A stretch of DNA of 64,000 bases from Sphingopyxis sp. YF1 (GTDB lineage Bacteria > Pseudomonadota > Alphaproteobacteria > Sphingomonadales > Sphingomonadaceae): assembly GCF_022701295.1 (NCBI RefSeq), contig NZ_CP033204.1, positions 682,001 to 746,000 of the forward strand, read 5' to 3'. The notes below the pieces were generated by a model. That model was not told the DNA's origin, ran no database searches, and saw nothing but the letters and a program-made list of their open reading frames with translations. Shown in pieces: positions 35,020-44,236 of this stretch. Positions within the stretch are counted from its first letter, which is position 1, and every line of letters begins with the position of its first letter. The position numbers were made by a program, and so were the translations under genes.

Positions 35020-37719
35020 ATGAACAGCGTGGCTTCACACAAATTTTCGGCGCGGACGCGGCTGGCGGCGCTTCTCCTGACGGGAACGATGCTCGCGGGC
35101 CCCGCGCTCGCGCAAGGCGTGCCGCCGCCCGCGGTGCCCGCTCCGGCGGTTCCTGCGCCCGCGGCGGAGGCCGCACCGGTCGCGGCGACGGTGCGCTCGA
35201 TCACCGTCACCGGCAACCAGCGGCTCGAAGCGCAGACGATCCTTTCCTACCTTCGCCTCCGCGTCGGCCAGCCTTATGATCGCGCGACGCTCGATCAGGC
35301 GCTCAAGGATCTGGCGGCGACCGAGCTGTTCAAGGATTTCCAGATCAGCGACGACAATGGTGCGCTGACGATCCAGGTGACCGAGAATCCGGTGATCAAC
35401 CGCGTGATCCTTGAGGGCAACAAGCGCCTCAAGGAAGACAAGATCCGGCCCGAGATCAAGCTCTCGCCGCGCCAGATATTCACCCGCTCGAAAGTGCGCG
35501 CCGACGTTGCGCGCATCATCGAGCTCTACAAGCGTCAGGGCCGCTTCGCCGCGACCGTCGAGCCCAAGATGGTGTCGCTCGACCAGAACCGCGTCGACGT
35601 GGTGTTCGAGATCAACGAGGGGCCGAAATCCAAGGTCCGTCAGATCAGCATCATCGGCAACGAGAAGTTCAGCGACGGCGATCTCAAGGACGAAATGGCG
35701 ACCAAGGAGTCGGGGCTGCTGACGATCCTGTCGTCGAACACCAGCTACGATCCCGACCGTCTGGCTTATGACCAGCAGAAGCTGCGTCTTTTCTACCTGC
35801 AGAACGGCTATGCCGACTTCCGCGTCATTTCGGCGGTCGCAGAACTGACGAGCAACAAGCAGGACTTCATCATCACCTATGTGGTCGAGGAAGGCGAGCG
35901 ATACAAATTCGGTCCGATCGAGGTCGAAAGCGAATTGCGCGACTTCCGGCCCGAGACGCTCAAGGCGCTGCTTCCGATGAAGGACGGCGACTGGTACGAT
36001 GCGAAGCTGGTCGAGGACACGGTCGAAAGCCTGAGCGAGACCGCGGGATTGTTCGGCTATGCCTTTGCCGACATCAATCCCGAATTCCGGCGCGACCCCG
36101 AAAACCGGACGATGTCGATCACCTTCAACGTCGCCGAAAGCCCGCGGACTTATGTCGAGCGCATCGACGTCAACGGAAACACGCTGACGCAGGACAAGGT
36201 CGTCCGCCGCGAGTTCCGCCTGAACGAAGGCGACGCCTTCAACAGCTTCGGGGTCAAGCGCACCGAGAATCGCATCAACAGCCTGGGCTATTTCCAGGAA
36301 AATCTGACGATCGACCGCAAGGAGGGCAGTGCGCCCGATCGCATCATCCTCGAAACCAATGTCGAGGAAAAGCCGACGGGTGAATTGTCGCTGTCGGCGG
36401 GCTTCTCGTCGATCGAGAATTTCCTGCTCCAGGCTTCGGTGCGTCAGCGCAACTTCCGCGGCCTCGGTCAGCAGCTCCAGGCGTCGGTCAATTATTCGAG
36501 CTATTCGAAGTCGGTCGAGCTCGGCTTCACCGAACCCTATCTGTTCGACAAGAATGTCTCGATCGGTGGCAGCATCTATCGCCGCGACCTCAATTCGTTC
36601 AACTTCATCAACAATGATCGCCGTACGACGTTCGAACAGGTGACGACGGGCGGACAGATCACCGTCGGCGTGCCGCTGACCGAATATCTGTCGGCGTTCG
36701 GGCGCTACAGCCTCAACTTCGACGACGTCTCGCTCGACAAGTCGCTCTATTATTTCGGTGGCGAATGCGATCCGCTGATCGCCGGCCGTTATCTCTGCGA
36801 TGCAATTGGCAAGCGCACGACCTCGCTGCTCGGCTTCACCATCGCTTATGACGACCGCGACAACCGTATCCGTCCGACGCGCGGCCAGTCGCTCTCGCTC
36901 AGCCAGGATTTTGCCGGCCTCGGCGGCAGCGTCAAATATGTGCGCACGCGCGCATCGGCCAGCAAGCATTTCAATCTCGGCAGCCGTTTCATCCTGAACG
37001 TCTCGGCCGAGGGCGGCTATATCTATCCGTTCGGTGGGCGTCCGACACCGACCAGCGACAAGATTCGCCTGACCGATCGTTTCTTCCTCGGCGAGCCGCA
37101 GATGCGCGGCTTCGACATCCGCGGCGTCGGCCCGCGCGTGATCCGCTACGGCAACGTCGATCTGACCGATCCGGCCAATCCTATTCTGGACACGTCGCTC
37201 GACAATCGCAATTCGCGGATCGACGATGCACTCGGTGGCCGCGCATATTATCAGGGACGTCTTGAGGTTGATATTCCGCTCGGTACCGGGGCAAAGGAAC
37301 TGGGTTTGCGGCCGTCGGTTTTTCTTGATGTCGGGTCCGTTTTTGGCGTCAAGCGACCGACGTTGACGGTTCTTGAGGATTTCCGGGATACGCGACCCGG
37401 TGTCGAGGGCTCCGGGCTGATCAAGTCGCTGTGTCGCAATGCGAGCACCGGTACGACACAATTCGCAAACCGCGAACTCGACAGCAATAATCAGCCCACG
37501 GGCACTCAATATACACGCTGCGATTCGGGTTTCTCTCGCCTCGACCCCTTCGAGGAGCGCTTCTTCGGCGACACGTGGCTGCCGCGCGTCGCGATTGGCG
37601 CCGGGGTCAACTGGAACTCCCCCTTCGGTCCTTTCCGGATCGACTTCGCTTACGCCCTTCGCAAAGAAGAGGGCGATGACACCAAACGCTTCTCATTCAA
37701 CGTAGGAACCCAATTCTAA
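35020..37719 (+). CDS. bamA: Outer membrane protein assembly factor BamA
   Basis: 899 residues: signal peptide to about residue 32, a Pro/Ala-rich stretch, five POTRA domains (from VRSITVTGNQRLEAQTIL), then the Omp85 barrel. The conserved loop motif appears as QMRGFDIRGVG, the (V/I/M)RGF lock of the barrel. Inserts beta-barrel proteins into the outer membrane. ATG 35020 gives the expected leader. The stop overlaps the next start by one base, coupling it to skp. Confidence 0.96.
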   Translation: MNSVASHKFSARTRLAALLLTGTMLAGPALAQGVPPPAVPAPAVPAPAAEAAPVAATVRSITVTGNQRLEAQTILSYLRLRVGQPYDRATLDQALKDLAATELFKDFQISDDNGALTIQVTENPVINRVILEGNKRLKEDKIRPEIKLSPRQIFTRSKVRADVARIIELYKRQGRFAATVEPKMVSLDQNRVDVVFEINEGPKSKVRQISIIGNEKFSDGDLKDEMATKESGLLTILSSNTSYDPDRLAYDQQKLRLFYLQNGYADFRVISAVAELTSNKQDFIITYVVEEGERYKFGPIEVESELRDFRPETLKALLPMKDGDWYDAKLVEDTVESLSETAGLFGYAFADINPEFRRDPENRTMSITFNVAESPRTYVERIDVNGNTLTQDKVVRREFRLNEGDAFNSFGVKRTENRINSLGYFQENLTIDRKEGSAPDRIILETNVEEKPTGELSLSAGFSSIENFLLQASVRQRNFRGLGQQLQASVNYSSYSKSVELGFTEPYLFDKNVSIGGSIYRRDLNSFNFINNDRRTTFEQVTTGGQITVGVPLTEYLSAFGRYSLNFDDVSLDKSLYYFGGECDPLIAGRYLCDAIGKRTTSLLGFTIAYDDRDNRIRPTRGQSLSLSQDFAGLGGSVKYVRTRASASKHFNLGSRFILNVSAEGGYIYPFGGRPTPTSDKIRLTDRFFLGEPQMRGFDIRGVGPRVIRYGNVDLTDPANPILDTSLDNRNSRIDDALGGRAYYQGRLEVDIPLGTGAKELGLRPSVFLDVGSVFGVKRPTLTVLEDFRDTRPGVEGSGLIKSLCRNASTGTTQFANRELDSNNQPTGTQYTRCDSGFSRLDPFEERFFGDTWLPRVAIGAGVNWNSPFGPFRIDFAYALRKEEGDDTKRFSFNVGTQF

Positions 37720-38390
37720 TGAAGAAAATTTTCACCGCTTCGGCGCTGGCCGTTGCCGCGCTTTCGGTTTCGCCCATGTTCGCCGCGCCGGCGGCCGCCC
37801 AGTCGCGGACCGGTATCGCCGTTGCCGATCTCGAAGGCGCGGTCCGCCGTTCGGGCGCCATGACCACGGCTGCCCAGCAGATCCAGACAACCTACAAGGC
37901 GCAGATCGACCAGTATAACGCCCGTGCGACCACGCTGCAGGCCGAACTCGACGTGCTGACCGCGAAGATGCGCGAAGAGGCGAGCAAGGCGACGCCGAAC
38001 CAGACCACACTGCAGACGATGGGCAAGGAACGTCAGGACAAGTCGCAGGCCGCGCAGCGCGAACTGGCGCAGATCGAAAGCCCCTATGCGACCGCCGCGA
38101 CCTATGCGCAGGAACAGATCCAGCTGCGCCTGAACGACGCGGTCAAGGCCGCGATGACGGCCAAGAAGGTCGATCTGCTGCTCAACCCCGAAGCGGTGCT
38201 GGCGCGCGAGAACAACGCCGACATCACCGATGCCGTGGTGGCCGAACTCAACCGCCTCGTCCCGTCGGTGTCGACCGCGGTGCCGCAGGGCTATCAGCCG
38301 GGCCAGCTGCTCCAGAACGCCGCGCGTGCGGCGCAGGGCGCGGCTCCGGCTGCTCCGGCACCCACCGGCAGCGCCCCGACGACGCGCTAA
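37719..38390 (+). CDS. skp: Periplasmic chaperone of the Skp/OmpH family
   Basis: 223 residues: signal peptide (cleavage near AAAQS), then long helices rich in Gln/Ala/Glu (residues about 50-130) that form the coiled-coil tentacles, and a C-terminal Ala/Pro-rich tail. Holds unfolded outer-membrane proteins for BamA. Starts on the last base of the bamA stop codon. In most Proteobacteria lpxD would follow; here fabZ does. Confidence 0.87.
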   Translation: MKKIFTASALAVAALSVSPMFAAPAAAQSRTGIAVADLEGAVRRSGAMTTAAQQIQTTYKAQIDQYNARATTLQAELDVLTAKMREEASKATPNQTTLQTMGKERQDKSQAAQRELAQIESPYATAATYAQEQIQLRLNDAVKAAMTAKKVDLLLNPEAVLARENNADITDAVVAELNRLVPSVSTAVPQGYQPGQLLQNAARAAQGAAPAAPAPTGSAPTTR

Positions 38391-38396
38391 ACGATC

Positions 38397-38876
38397 ATGG
38401 CCGACGGGGAAAATACGGACGGCGCCATGGGTCCGGTGGATATCCGCCGGATCCTGACGCTGTTGCCGCATCGTTATCCAATGCTGCTCGTCGACCGGGT
38501 GGAATCGATGGTGAAGGACACCTCGATCCACGCGGTCAAGGCAGTGACGATCAATGAGCCCTTTTTTCAGGGGCATTTCCCCGGCCGGCCGATCATGCCC
38601 GGCGTTCTCATCGTCGAGGCGCTGGCGCAGGCCGGCGGCGTGCTGGCGATCGAATCGCTCGGCCTCGCGGGCACCGGCAAGCTCGTCTATTTCATGGCGA
38701 TCGATGGGGTGAAGTTCAGAAAGCCGGTCGAACCCGGCTGCCTGCTCGACCTTCACGTCGCGATCGTCCAGGCCAAGCGCAACATCTGCAAGTTCGAGGG
38801 CAAGGCGATGCTGAACGGCGCGCTGGCGGCCGAATGCCAGTTCACCGCGATGATCGCCGATCCGCCGGGCGACTGA
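38397..38876 (+). CDS. fabZ: 3-hydroxyacyl-[acyl-carrier-protein] dehydratase
   Basis: 159 residues of hot-dog fold. [13 protein letters not shown] and [20 protein letters not shown] contain the catalytic His and Glu. Dehydrates 3-hydroxyacyl-ACP in fatty acid elongation. Six bases after skp. The neighbours lpxD and lpxA/lpxB, which normally flank fabZ here, are absent. Confidence 0.96.
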   Translation: MADGENTDGAMGPVDIRRILTLLPHRYPMLLVDRVESMVKDTSIHAVKAVTINEPFFQGHFPGRPIMPGVLIVEALAQAGGVLAIESLGLAGTGKLVYFMAIDGVKFRKPVEPGCLLDLHVAIVQAKRNICKFEGKAMLNGALAAECQFTAMIADPPGD

Positions 38877-38911
38877 GTCCAGCCCCTTGCCAAACCGGCC
38901 GGCGCCCATTA

Positions 38912-38932
38912 GGGGACGCGGCTTCGCGCCCC
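38912..38932 (+). other. GC-rich hairpin upstream of rpmE
   Basis: GGGG-A-CGCG-GCTT-CGCG-CCCC folds into a compact stem with one bulge, midway between the fabZ stop and rpmE. It may end the fabZ transcript or structure the L31 leader; no U-tract is present. Confidence 0.4.
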
Positions 38933-38985
38933 TGGGCGCAGGACTCACGCGGCTGGTCGGAAACCAGCGGCACAGGAGCAGACAG

Positions 38986-39213
38986 ATGAAAAAAGACATC
39001 CACCCCGACTATCACATGATCACCGTCAAGATGACCGACGGCACCGAATATCAGACGCGCTCGACCTGGGGCAAAGAGGGCGACGTGATGACGCTCGAAA
39101 TCGACCCCACCGCGCACCCGGCGTGGACCGGCGGCACCGGCCGCATGCTCGACGCGGGCGGTCAGGTTGCGAAGTTCAACAAGCGCTTCGGTGGTCTGAC
39201 CCTCAAGCGCTGA
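38986..39213 (+). CDS. rpmE: 50S ribosomal protein L31
   Basis: 75 residues, [20 protein letters not shown] at the start and [16 protein letters not shown] in the middle. The CxxC/Cys zinc ribbon residues of the primary L31 are missing, so this is the zinc-independent form, which many alphaproteobacteria have as their only copy. Confidence 0.95.
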   Translation: MKKDIHPDYHMITVKMTDGTEYQTRSTWGKEGDVMTLEIDPTAHPAWTGGTGRMLDAGGQVAKFNKRFGGLTLKR

Positions 39214-39262
39214 TCGGGGTAATGGCCGAATTTGACGCAACCGTCCGGATGAGGGGGACGCG

Positions 39263-39874
39263 ATGAACGAGGCCAAGACCTTCCTCGAACCGTTGGCGGG
39301 CTTCGCGCTCGACAGCTGGGCGCGCCTGACGCAGCGGCCCTATGTGCCGCATTCGCTGACCAAGCTGCGCAACCTCGCGGTGGCCCAGCGCCTGTCGGGC
39401 GCGACCACCGCGATCGAGGTTGGCTCGTACAAGGGCGTGACGACCAAGAGGCTGTCGCGCCACTTCGACCAGGTGGTGTCGATCGAAATCGACCCGGCGC
39501 TCCATGCGATCGCGTCGAAACGCTGCGCCAGCCGATCGAACGTCCAGATTCTGCTCGGCGATGGCGCCGACCTGTTGCCGCAGATCGTTTCGCGCACCCG
39601 CAACTGCCTGTTGTTTCTCGACGGACATTTCAGCGGCGGCGAGACGGGGCACGGCGACGAACCCGAACCGGTGCTCAAGGAGCTCGATCACATCGCGGCG
39701 TCGATCGACAATGTCGTGGGTGTCGTGGTCGACGATTTCCGGCTGTTCGGGGTCGAGGGCGGCTGGCCGCGAAAGTCCGAAGTGCTGGCGAAGCTCGAGT
39801 ATGTCTTCCCTGAAACGCACTGGACGCTGCTGATCCAGAACGACCAGTTCATCGCGGTTCGCCGCGCCGCCTGA
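39263..39874 (+). CDS. Class I SAM-dependent methyltransferase-like protein
   Basis: 203 residues. The SAM-binding motif I reads TAIEVGSYKGVTTKRLS (about residue 49), with an acidic residue ending the next strand (VVSIEIDPALH), and LLFLDGHFSGGETG in the place of motif IV. This is the pattern of the macrocin O-methyltransferase/cephalosporin hydroxylase-like group. The substrate is unknown. It is 49 bp after rpmE and convergent with glpK, six bases between stops. Confidence 0.7.
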   Translation: MNEAKTFLEPLAGFALDSWARLTQRPYVPHSLTKLRNLAVAQRLSGATTAIEVGSYKGVTTKRLSRHFDQVVSIEIDPALHAIASKRCASRSNVQILLGDGADLLPQIVSRTRNCLLFLDGHFSGGETGHGDEPEPVLKELDHIAASIDNVVGVVVDDFRLFGVEGGWPRKSEVLAKLEYVFPETHWTLLIQNDQFIAVRRAA

Positions 39875-39880
39875 ACCTTT

Positions 39881-41353
39881 TCAGCCGACGATCTTTGCCA
39901 GCGCGTCCTGCCATCCGGCAAGGCGTGCCGCGCGTCGTTCGGCGCCGAGCGCCGGCGTGAAGCGCGTCGCGGTGCCGCGCATCGTGCTGGCGGCGGTTGC
40001 GAGGTCGGGATAGAGGCCAGCGCCCGTCGCCGCGAGCATCGCCGCGCCGAGCGCGGTGCTTTCGACGAAACCGGGGCGTTCGACGGTCAGGTTCAGCACG
40101 TCGGCCAGATCCTGCGCCATCCAGTCGTTCGCCGCCATGCCGCCGTCGATGCGCAGCTCCGCCCAGTCGACCCCATCGGCCGCGAACGCCGATTTGAGGT
40201 CGTGCGCCTGATAGGCCTGCGCCTCGAGCGCAGCGCGCGCGACATGCGCCTTGGTCGTCGCAAAATTCAGTCCCGACAGCGCCGCGCGCGCATCGGGGCG
40301 CCAGTGTGGTGCGCCGAGGCCGGCGAGCGCGGGGACCAGATAGGCGCCGCCATTGTCGGCCACCGAACGCGCCAGCCCTTCGCTCTCGCCCGCACTGGCG
40401 AGCAGCCCGAGCCCGTCGCGCAGCCACTTGATCAGGCTCCCCGCGACGAACACCGATCCTTCGAGCGCATAGCTGCGTCTGTCGTCTTCCTGCGCGAGCA
40501 CCGTCGCGAGCAGCCGGTTGGCCGAATGCGGGCGCGTGGAACCGCTGGCCGACAGGATGAACGCTCCGGTGCCGAAGGTCGCCTTGGTCTGGCCGGGCGC
40601 GAGGCAATTCTGGCCGATCGTCGCCGCCTGCTGGTCGCCCGCCATGCCGCAGATCGCGATCGCGCCGCCGAACAGCGCGGGATCGGTCGTGCCGACGGTG
40701 GTGGTGCAGCCGGTGATTTCGGGCAGCAGCGACATGGGCACGTCGAACAGGTCGCACAGTCCCGCGTCCCAACCGCCCGCACCGTTGATATCCATCAGCA
40801 GCGTGCGCGACGCGTTGGTCGCATCGCTGATATGGATGCCGCCGGTCAGGCGGAAGACCAGATAGGATTCGATCGTTCCGACCGCGAGCCGATCGCCCGC
40901 ATCCTTTAGCTGCGGCCAGTTCTTAAGCGCCCAGCCGATCTTGCTTCCCGAAAAATAGGGATCGAGCAGCAGCCCGCTCTTCGCCTGCACGGCTGCCTCG
41001 TGCCCCGCTGCCTTCAGCGCCGCGCAATCGTCGGCGGTGCGCCGGTCCTGCCAGACGATCGCGGGGGCCAGCGGCTCGCCCGTCGTGCGGTCCCAGAACA
41101 CCACGGTTTCGCGCTGGTTGGTGATGCCGATCGCGGCGATCCGGTCTGCACCGCCTGCCTTGTCGATCATCGCGCGCGTGCAGGCGAGCGTTGCGTCCCA
41201 GATTTCGGCGGCGTCATGCTCGACCAGTCCGGGGCCCGGGTAATGCTGGCGAAACTCGCGTTGCGCGCTGCCGAGCGGGGTGCCGTCGGCGGCGAAGAGC
41301 ATCGTCCGGGTCGATGTGGTCCCTTCGTCGATGACGATGATCTGTTCGGCCAT
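39881..41353 (-). CDS. glpK: Glycerol kinase
   Basis: 490 residues of the FGGY family. IDEGTTSTRTMLF near the N-terminus is the phosphate loop; GITNQRETVVFWDR and TFGTGAFIL are further GlpK blocks. Phosphorylates glycerol to sn-glycerol 3-phosphate. ATG 41353 has AAAGGGAGAG upstream. No glpF or glpD is adjacent. Confidence 0.95.
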   Translation of the reverse strand: MAEQIIVIDEGTTSTRTMLFAADGTPLGSAQREFRQHYPGPGLVEHDAAEIWDATLACTRAMIDKAGGADRIAAIGITNQRETVVFWDRTTGEPLAPAIVWQDRRTADDCAALKAAGHEAAVQAKSGLLLDPYFSGSKIGWALKNWPQLKDAGDRLAVGTIESYLVFRLTGGIHISDATNASRTLLMDINGAGGWDAGLCDLFDVPMSLLPEITGCTTTVGTTDPALFGGAIAICGMAGDQQAATIGQNCLAPGQTKATFGTGAFILSASGSTRPHSANRLLATVLAQEDDRRSYALEGSVFVAGSLIKWLRDGLGLLASAGESEGLARSVADNGGAYLVPALAGLGAPHWRPDARAALSGLNFATTKAHVARAALEAQAYQAHDLKSAFAADGVDWAELRIDGGMAANDWMAQDLADVLNLTVERPGFVESTALGAAMLAATGAGLYPDLATAASTMRGTATRFTPALGAERRAARLAGWQDALAKIVG

Positions 41354-41426
41354 TCCGCTCTCCCTTTGTCCCGGCATCTTGGGCGAGCGGAGCTGGCGAC
41401 TCAAGCGCGATGGTCGCGCAACCGGG

Positions 41427-42308
41427 TCAGATCGTGTCGAGGGGTATCTTGAGGTAGCGTCGCCCATTGGCTTCGGCAGGCGGCAGGGCGCCGGCGCGGA
41501 TATTGACCTGCAGCGACGGCAGGATCAGTTGGGGGGCCGCCAGCGTCCGATCGCGCGCGGTCCGCATCGCGACAAAATCGGCCTCGTCGACACCGTCGTG
41601 AACATGGACGTTCGCGCGTCGCTGATCCGCAACCGTCGTTTCCCAGACGGGATCGCTGCGGTCCCCGCCCGGATAGTCGTGACAGGTAAACAGCCGCGTT
41701 TCGCCGGGCAGGGCCAGGATCTTGCGGATCGATCGATAGAGCGTCCGCGCGTCGCCGCCCGGGAAATCGGCGCGTGCTGTGCCATAGTCGGGCTGGAACA
41801 GCGTGTCGCCGACGAAGGCGGCGTCGCCGATCAGATAGGTCACGCACGCGGGGGTGTGGCCGGGGGTGTGCAACACCCGGATGTCGAGGGTGCCCAGCGG
41901 CAGCGTGTCGCCGTCGTCGACCAGCCGGGTGAAATCGCGGCCGTCGGGCACGACGTCGTCGGCGGCGAATAGCGGCGCGAAAATCCGCTGCACGTCGCTG
42001 ATGTGGCGGCCGATGACGATCGGGGCGCCGGAACGCGCATGGATATGGTGCGCCGCGGTCAGGTGGTCGGCATGGGCGTGGGTTTCGAGCACATAGGCGA
42101 GAGTGAGCCCGCGCGCGGCGACTGCATCGAGCAGGCGGTCGGCGCTGGCGGTCGAGGTGCGACCGTCGCGCTGGCTGAAATCGAGCACCGGGTCGATGAT
42201 CGCGGCGACCCCGCTGGCGGGATCGGCAACGATATAGCTGATCGTGTTGGTGACGGGATCGAAGAAGCCCGAAACATCGGGGCGGGACGGGGCAGGGGAA
42301 TCGGACAT
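41427..42308 (-). CDS. blh: Metallo-beta-lactamase fold hydrolase, persulfide dioxygenase-like (Blh/ETHE1 type)
   Basis: 293 residues. The metal motif ETHAHADHLTA and later HTPGHTPACVTYLIGD, GDTLFQPDYGTARADFPGG and CHDYPGGDR match the ETHE1/Blh branch, in which a mononuclear iron oxidises glutathione persulfide to sulfite. Divergent from a BigR-type sulfide-responsive repressor with the operator palindrome between them, and followed on the other side by rhodanese and TauE genes, which together make up a sulfide detoxification module. Confidence 0.88.
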   Translation of the reverse strand: MSDSPAPSRPDVSGFFDPVTNTISYIVADPASGVAAIIDPVLDFSQRDGRTSTASADRLLDAVAARGLTLAYVLETHAHADHLTAAHHIHARSGAPIVIGRHISDVQRIFAPLFAADDVVPDGRDFTRLVDDGDTLPLGTLDIRVLHTPGHTPACVTYLIGDAAFVGDTLFQPDYGTARADFPGGDARTLYRSIRKILALPGETRLFTCHDYPGGDRSDPVWETTVADQRRANVHVHDGVDEADFVAMRTARDRTLAAPQLILPSLQVNIRAGALPPAEANGRRYLKIPLDTI

Positions 42309-42327
42309 GCGGTCTCTCCTTTGTCTT

Positions 42328-42364
42328 TATATTAGTACTTGCTAAATTAGAATCAACTAATATA
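42328..42364. promoter_or_regulatory. BigR-type operator between the persulfide dioxygenase and repressor genes
   Basis: TATATTAGT (42328-42336) and ACTAATATA (42356-42364) are perfect 9-bp inverted repeats 19 bp apart, in an AT-rich 64-bp divergent promoter region that stands out in this GC-rich DNA. ArsR-family BigR proteins bind AT-rich dyads of this kind, so one operator probably controls both directions. Confidence 0.78.
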
Positions 42365-42372
42365 TTCACGCC

Positions 42373-42714
42373 ATGATCGACCTCACCCAATTCGACCTTG
42401 CGGAGTTCGAGGCGAGCGCCTCGCGCGCCGCCGCCCTGCTCCGTTCGCTCGCCAACGAGCGGCGACTGATGATCCTGTGCCAGCTCGCCGACGGCGAATT
42501 GTCGGTAGGTGCGCTGCTGCCGCGCGTCGGTCTGTCGCAATCGGCGCTGTCGCAGCATCTCGCGCTCCTTCGCGACGAAGATGTCGTTGCGACCCGGCGC
42601 GAGGGACAATCGGTTTTCTATCGCGTGTCGGACCCTGCGGCGATGCAGGTCATCGCGACGCTCGCCGGAATATTCTGCCCTCCCCCGAAAAGCCCGAAAG
42701 GAACGCCCCAATGA
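42373..42714 (+). CDS. bigR: ArsR-family sulfide/persulfide-sensing repressor (BigR type)
   Basis: 113 residues. Winged helix with recognition region VGLSQSALSQHLALLRDEDV. Two cysteines, in MILCQLADG (about residue 36) and GIFCPPP (about 101), match the redox pair that forms a disulfide or polysulfide bridge in BigR/SqrR/YgaV regulators and releases DNA. First gene of the plus-strand unit bigR-rhodanese-tauE, with an ATGA overlap to the next gene. Confidence 0.9.
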   Translation: MIDLTQFDLAEFEASASRAAALLRSLANERRLMILCQLADGELSVGALLPRVGLSQSALSQHLALLRDEDVVATRREGQSVFYRVSDPAAMQVIATLAGIFCPPPKSPKGTPQ

Positions 42715-43241
42715 CCCGTCTGACGCCCCTTCATCCCGCCGATCTCCAGGCGGGACTGGCCGCCGGCCATTATCGGATCGTCGATGTTCGCGAGCGCGAC
42801 GAGTTCGCGCGTGTGCATATCGCCGATGCGATCAGCCTTCCCCTGTCGGGATGGGATAGGGCGCCGTTCGACCCCGCGTCGGGGCGCCAGCCGGTGTTCA
42901 TGTGCCGCTCGGGTGCGCGGACCGCGGGGGCGTGCGATCGCCTGGCGGCGCGCGTTTCCGGCGACGCGTTTGTTCTGGAAGGCGGCCTCGACGCCTGGCT
43001 GCGCGCCGGGCTGCCCGTCGTGCGCGACAGGAAGGCGCCGATCGAACTGATGCGGCAGGTCCAGATCGCGGCGGGCACGCTCATTCTGCTGGGCGTACTG
43101 CTCGGCTGGATCGTCGCGCCCATCTGGTTCGGTCTGGCGGCGGCTGTCGGCGCCGGTCTGGTCTTTGCCGGCGTGACGGGCTTTTGCGGTATGGCGCGGC
43201 TGTTGCTGCACGCCCCCTGGAACCGCCGTCCGGCCGTTTGA
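42711..43241 (+). CDS. Membrane-anchored rhodanese (YgaP-like, rhodanese plus DUF2892)
   Basis: 176 residues. Rhodanese domain at 5-105 with the active-site loop MCRSGARTAG carrying the persulfide-forming cysteine; then a DUF2892 domain with two transmembrane helices (LILLGVLLGWIVAPIWFGL and FAGVTGFCGMARLL). Transfers sulfane sulfur at the inner membrane. Overlaps bigR by four bases. Confidence 0.9.
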   Translation: MTRLTPLHPADLQAGLAAGHYRIVDVRERDEFARVHIADAISLPLSGWDRAPFDPASGRQPVFMCRSGARTAGACDRLAARVSGDAFVLEGGLDAWLRAGLPVVRDRKAPIELMRQVQIAAGTLILLGVLLGWIVAPIWFGLAAAVGAGLVFAGVTGFCGMARLLLHAPWNRRPAV

Positions 43242-43242
43242 C

Positions 43243-44001
43243 ATGATCGAAAGCCTTGCTCTCGCTGCGCTCGGCGGTGTGCTGATCGGGTTGTTGCTGA
43301 CGCTGTTCGGCGGCGGCGGATCGGTGCTCGCGACGCCGTGGCTACTCTATGTGGTCGGGGTGTCCGATACGCATGCCGCCATCGCGACCTCGGCCGCGGC
43401 CGTCGCGGTCAATGCGGCGACTGGACTTGCGGCCCAGGCCCGCGCCGGGCGGGTCAAATGGCCGTGCGCCAGCCTTTTTGCGGTTGCCGGGCTGGCGGGG
43501 TCCGTTCTCGGCGCACGACTGGCGATGCAGGTCGACGGCGACATGCTGATCCGCGCCTTTGGCGGTGCGATGATCGCCATCGCGCTGTCGATGCTCGTGC
43601 CGCGCAAGAGTGAGGGCGATCCTGCGGTTCGGCTGACCGCGCCGATGATATGGAAGCTGGCGCCGGTCGGGTTCGTCGCCGGGCTGGCGGCGGGTTTTTT
43701 CGGCATCGGTGGCGGTTTTCTGATCGCACCGGGGCTGATGGCGGCGACGGGCATGACGCTCGCCAATGCCTCGGCTTCGTCGCTCGTTTCGGTGGCACTG
43801 TTCGGCAGTGCGACGAGCACGACCTATGCGCTCCACGGGCAACTGCTCTGGCCGCTGTTTCTCGCGCTCGTCGCCGGCGGGGCAGTGGGGACGATGCTCG
43901 CCATGCCGATCCTGCGCCGTATCGAGCGGCGCGTGACATGGCTTCGTTTTGGTTTTGCCACGCTGGTGATCGCCGTGGGTGCCTATATTCTGTTGCGCTG
44001 A
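43243..44001 (+). CDS. TauE/SafE-family sulfite/sulfonate exporter
   Basis: 252 residues with about eight hydrophobic helices and the duplicated TauE/SafE pattern: GLLLTLFGGGGSVLATP near residue 15 and GLAAGFFGIGGGFLIAP near 145. In BigR operons this protein is thought to remove sulfite, the product of the persulfide dioxygenase. One base after the rhodanese stop. Confidence 0.9.
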   Translation: MIESLALAALGGVLIGLLLTLFGGGGSVLATPWLLYVVGVSDTHAAIATSAAAVAVNAATGLAAQARAGRVKWPCASLFAVAGLAGSVLGARLAMQVDGDMLIRAFGGAMIAIALSMLVPRKSEGDPAVRLTAPMIWKLAPVGFVAGLAAGFFGIGGGFLIAPGLMAATGMTLANASASSLVSVALFGSATSTTYALHGQLLWPLFLALVAGGAVGTMLAMPILRRIERRVTWLRFGFATLVIAVGAYILLR

Positions 44002-44236
44002 CGGGTTGCAAAATTGCGCTGGCTCTGCCATATGATGGTGCAGCGCAGCATGGCGGGCTTTCCCGCCGCAACCACCGGCAGCGTGATTTTCCCGCCCGAT
44101 TTCAGGCGCGGGACGAGCCGGACCGGCGCTTTGTCCCCAGAGGCACCCTTTCACGCGGGTCGTTTCGAACCCGCGGCCGTGCGCCGTCCGTTCGATGCGA
44201 ACGGGCGCTGTGCGCGTCGCCCATTGTGAGTAGAAT

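Noticed and set aside
44014..44229. 71-residue frame upstream of the RhlE-type helicase
   Set aside because: No good ribosome binding site, unusual composition, and overlap with hairpin structure of the likely leader; not convincing as a gene.
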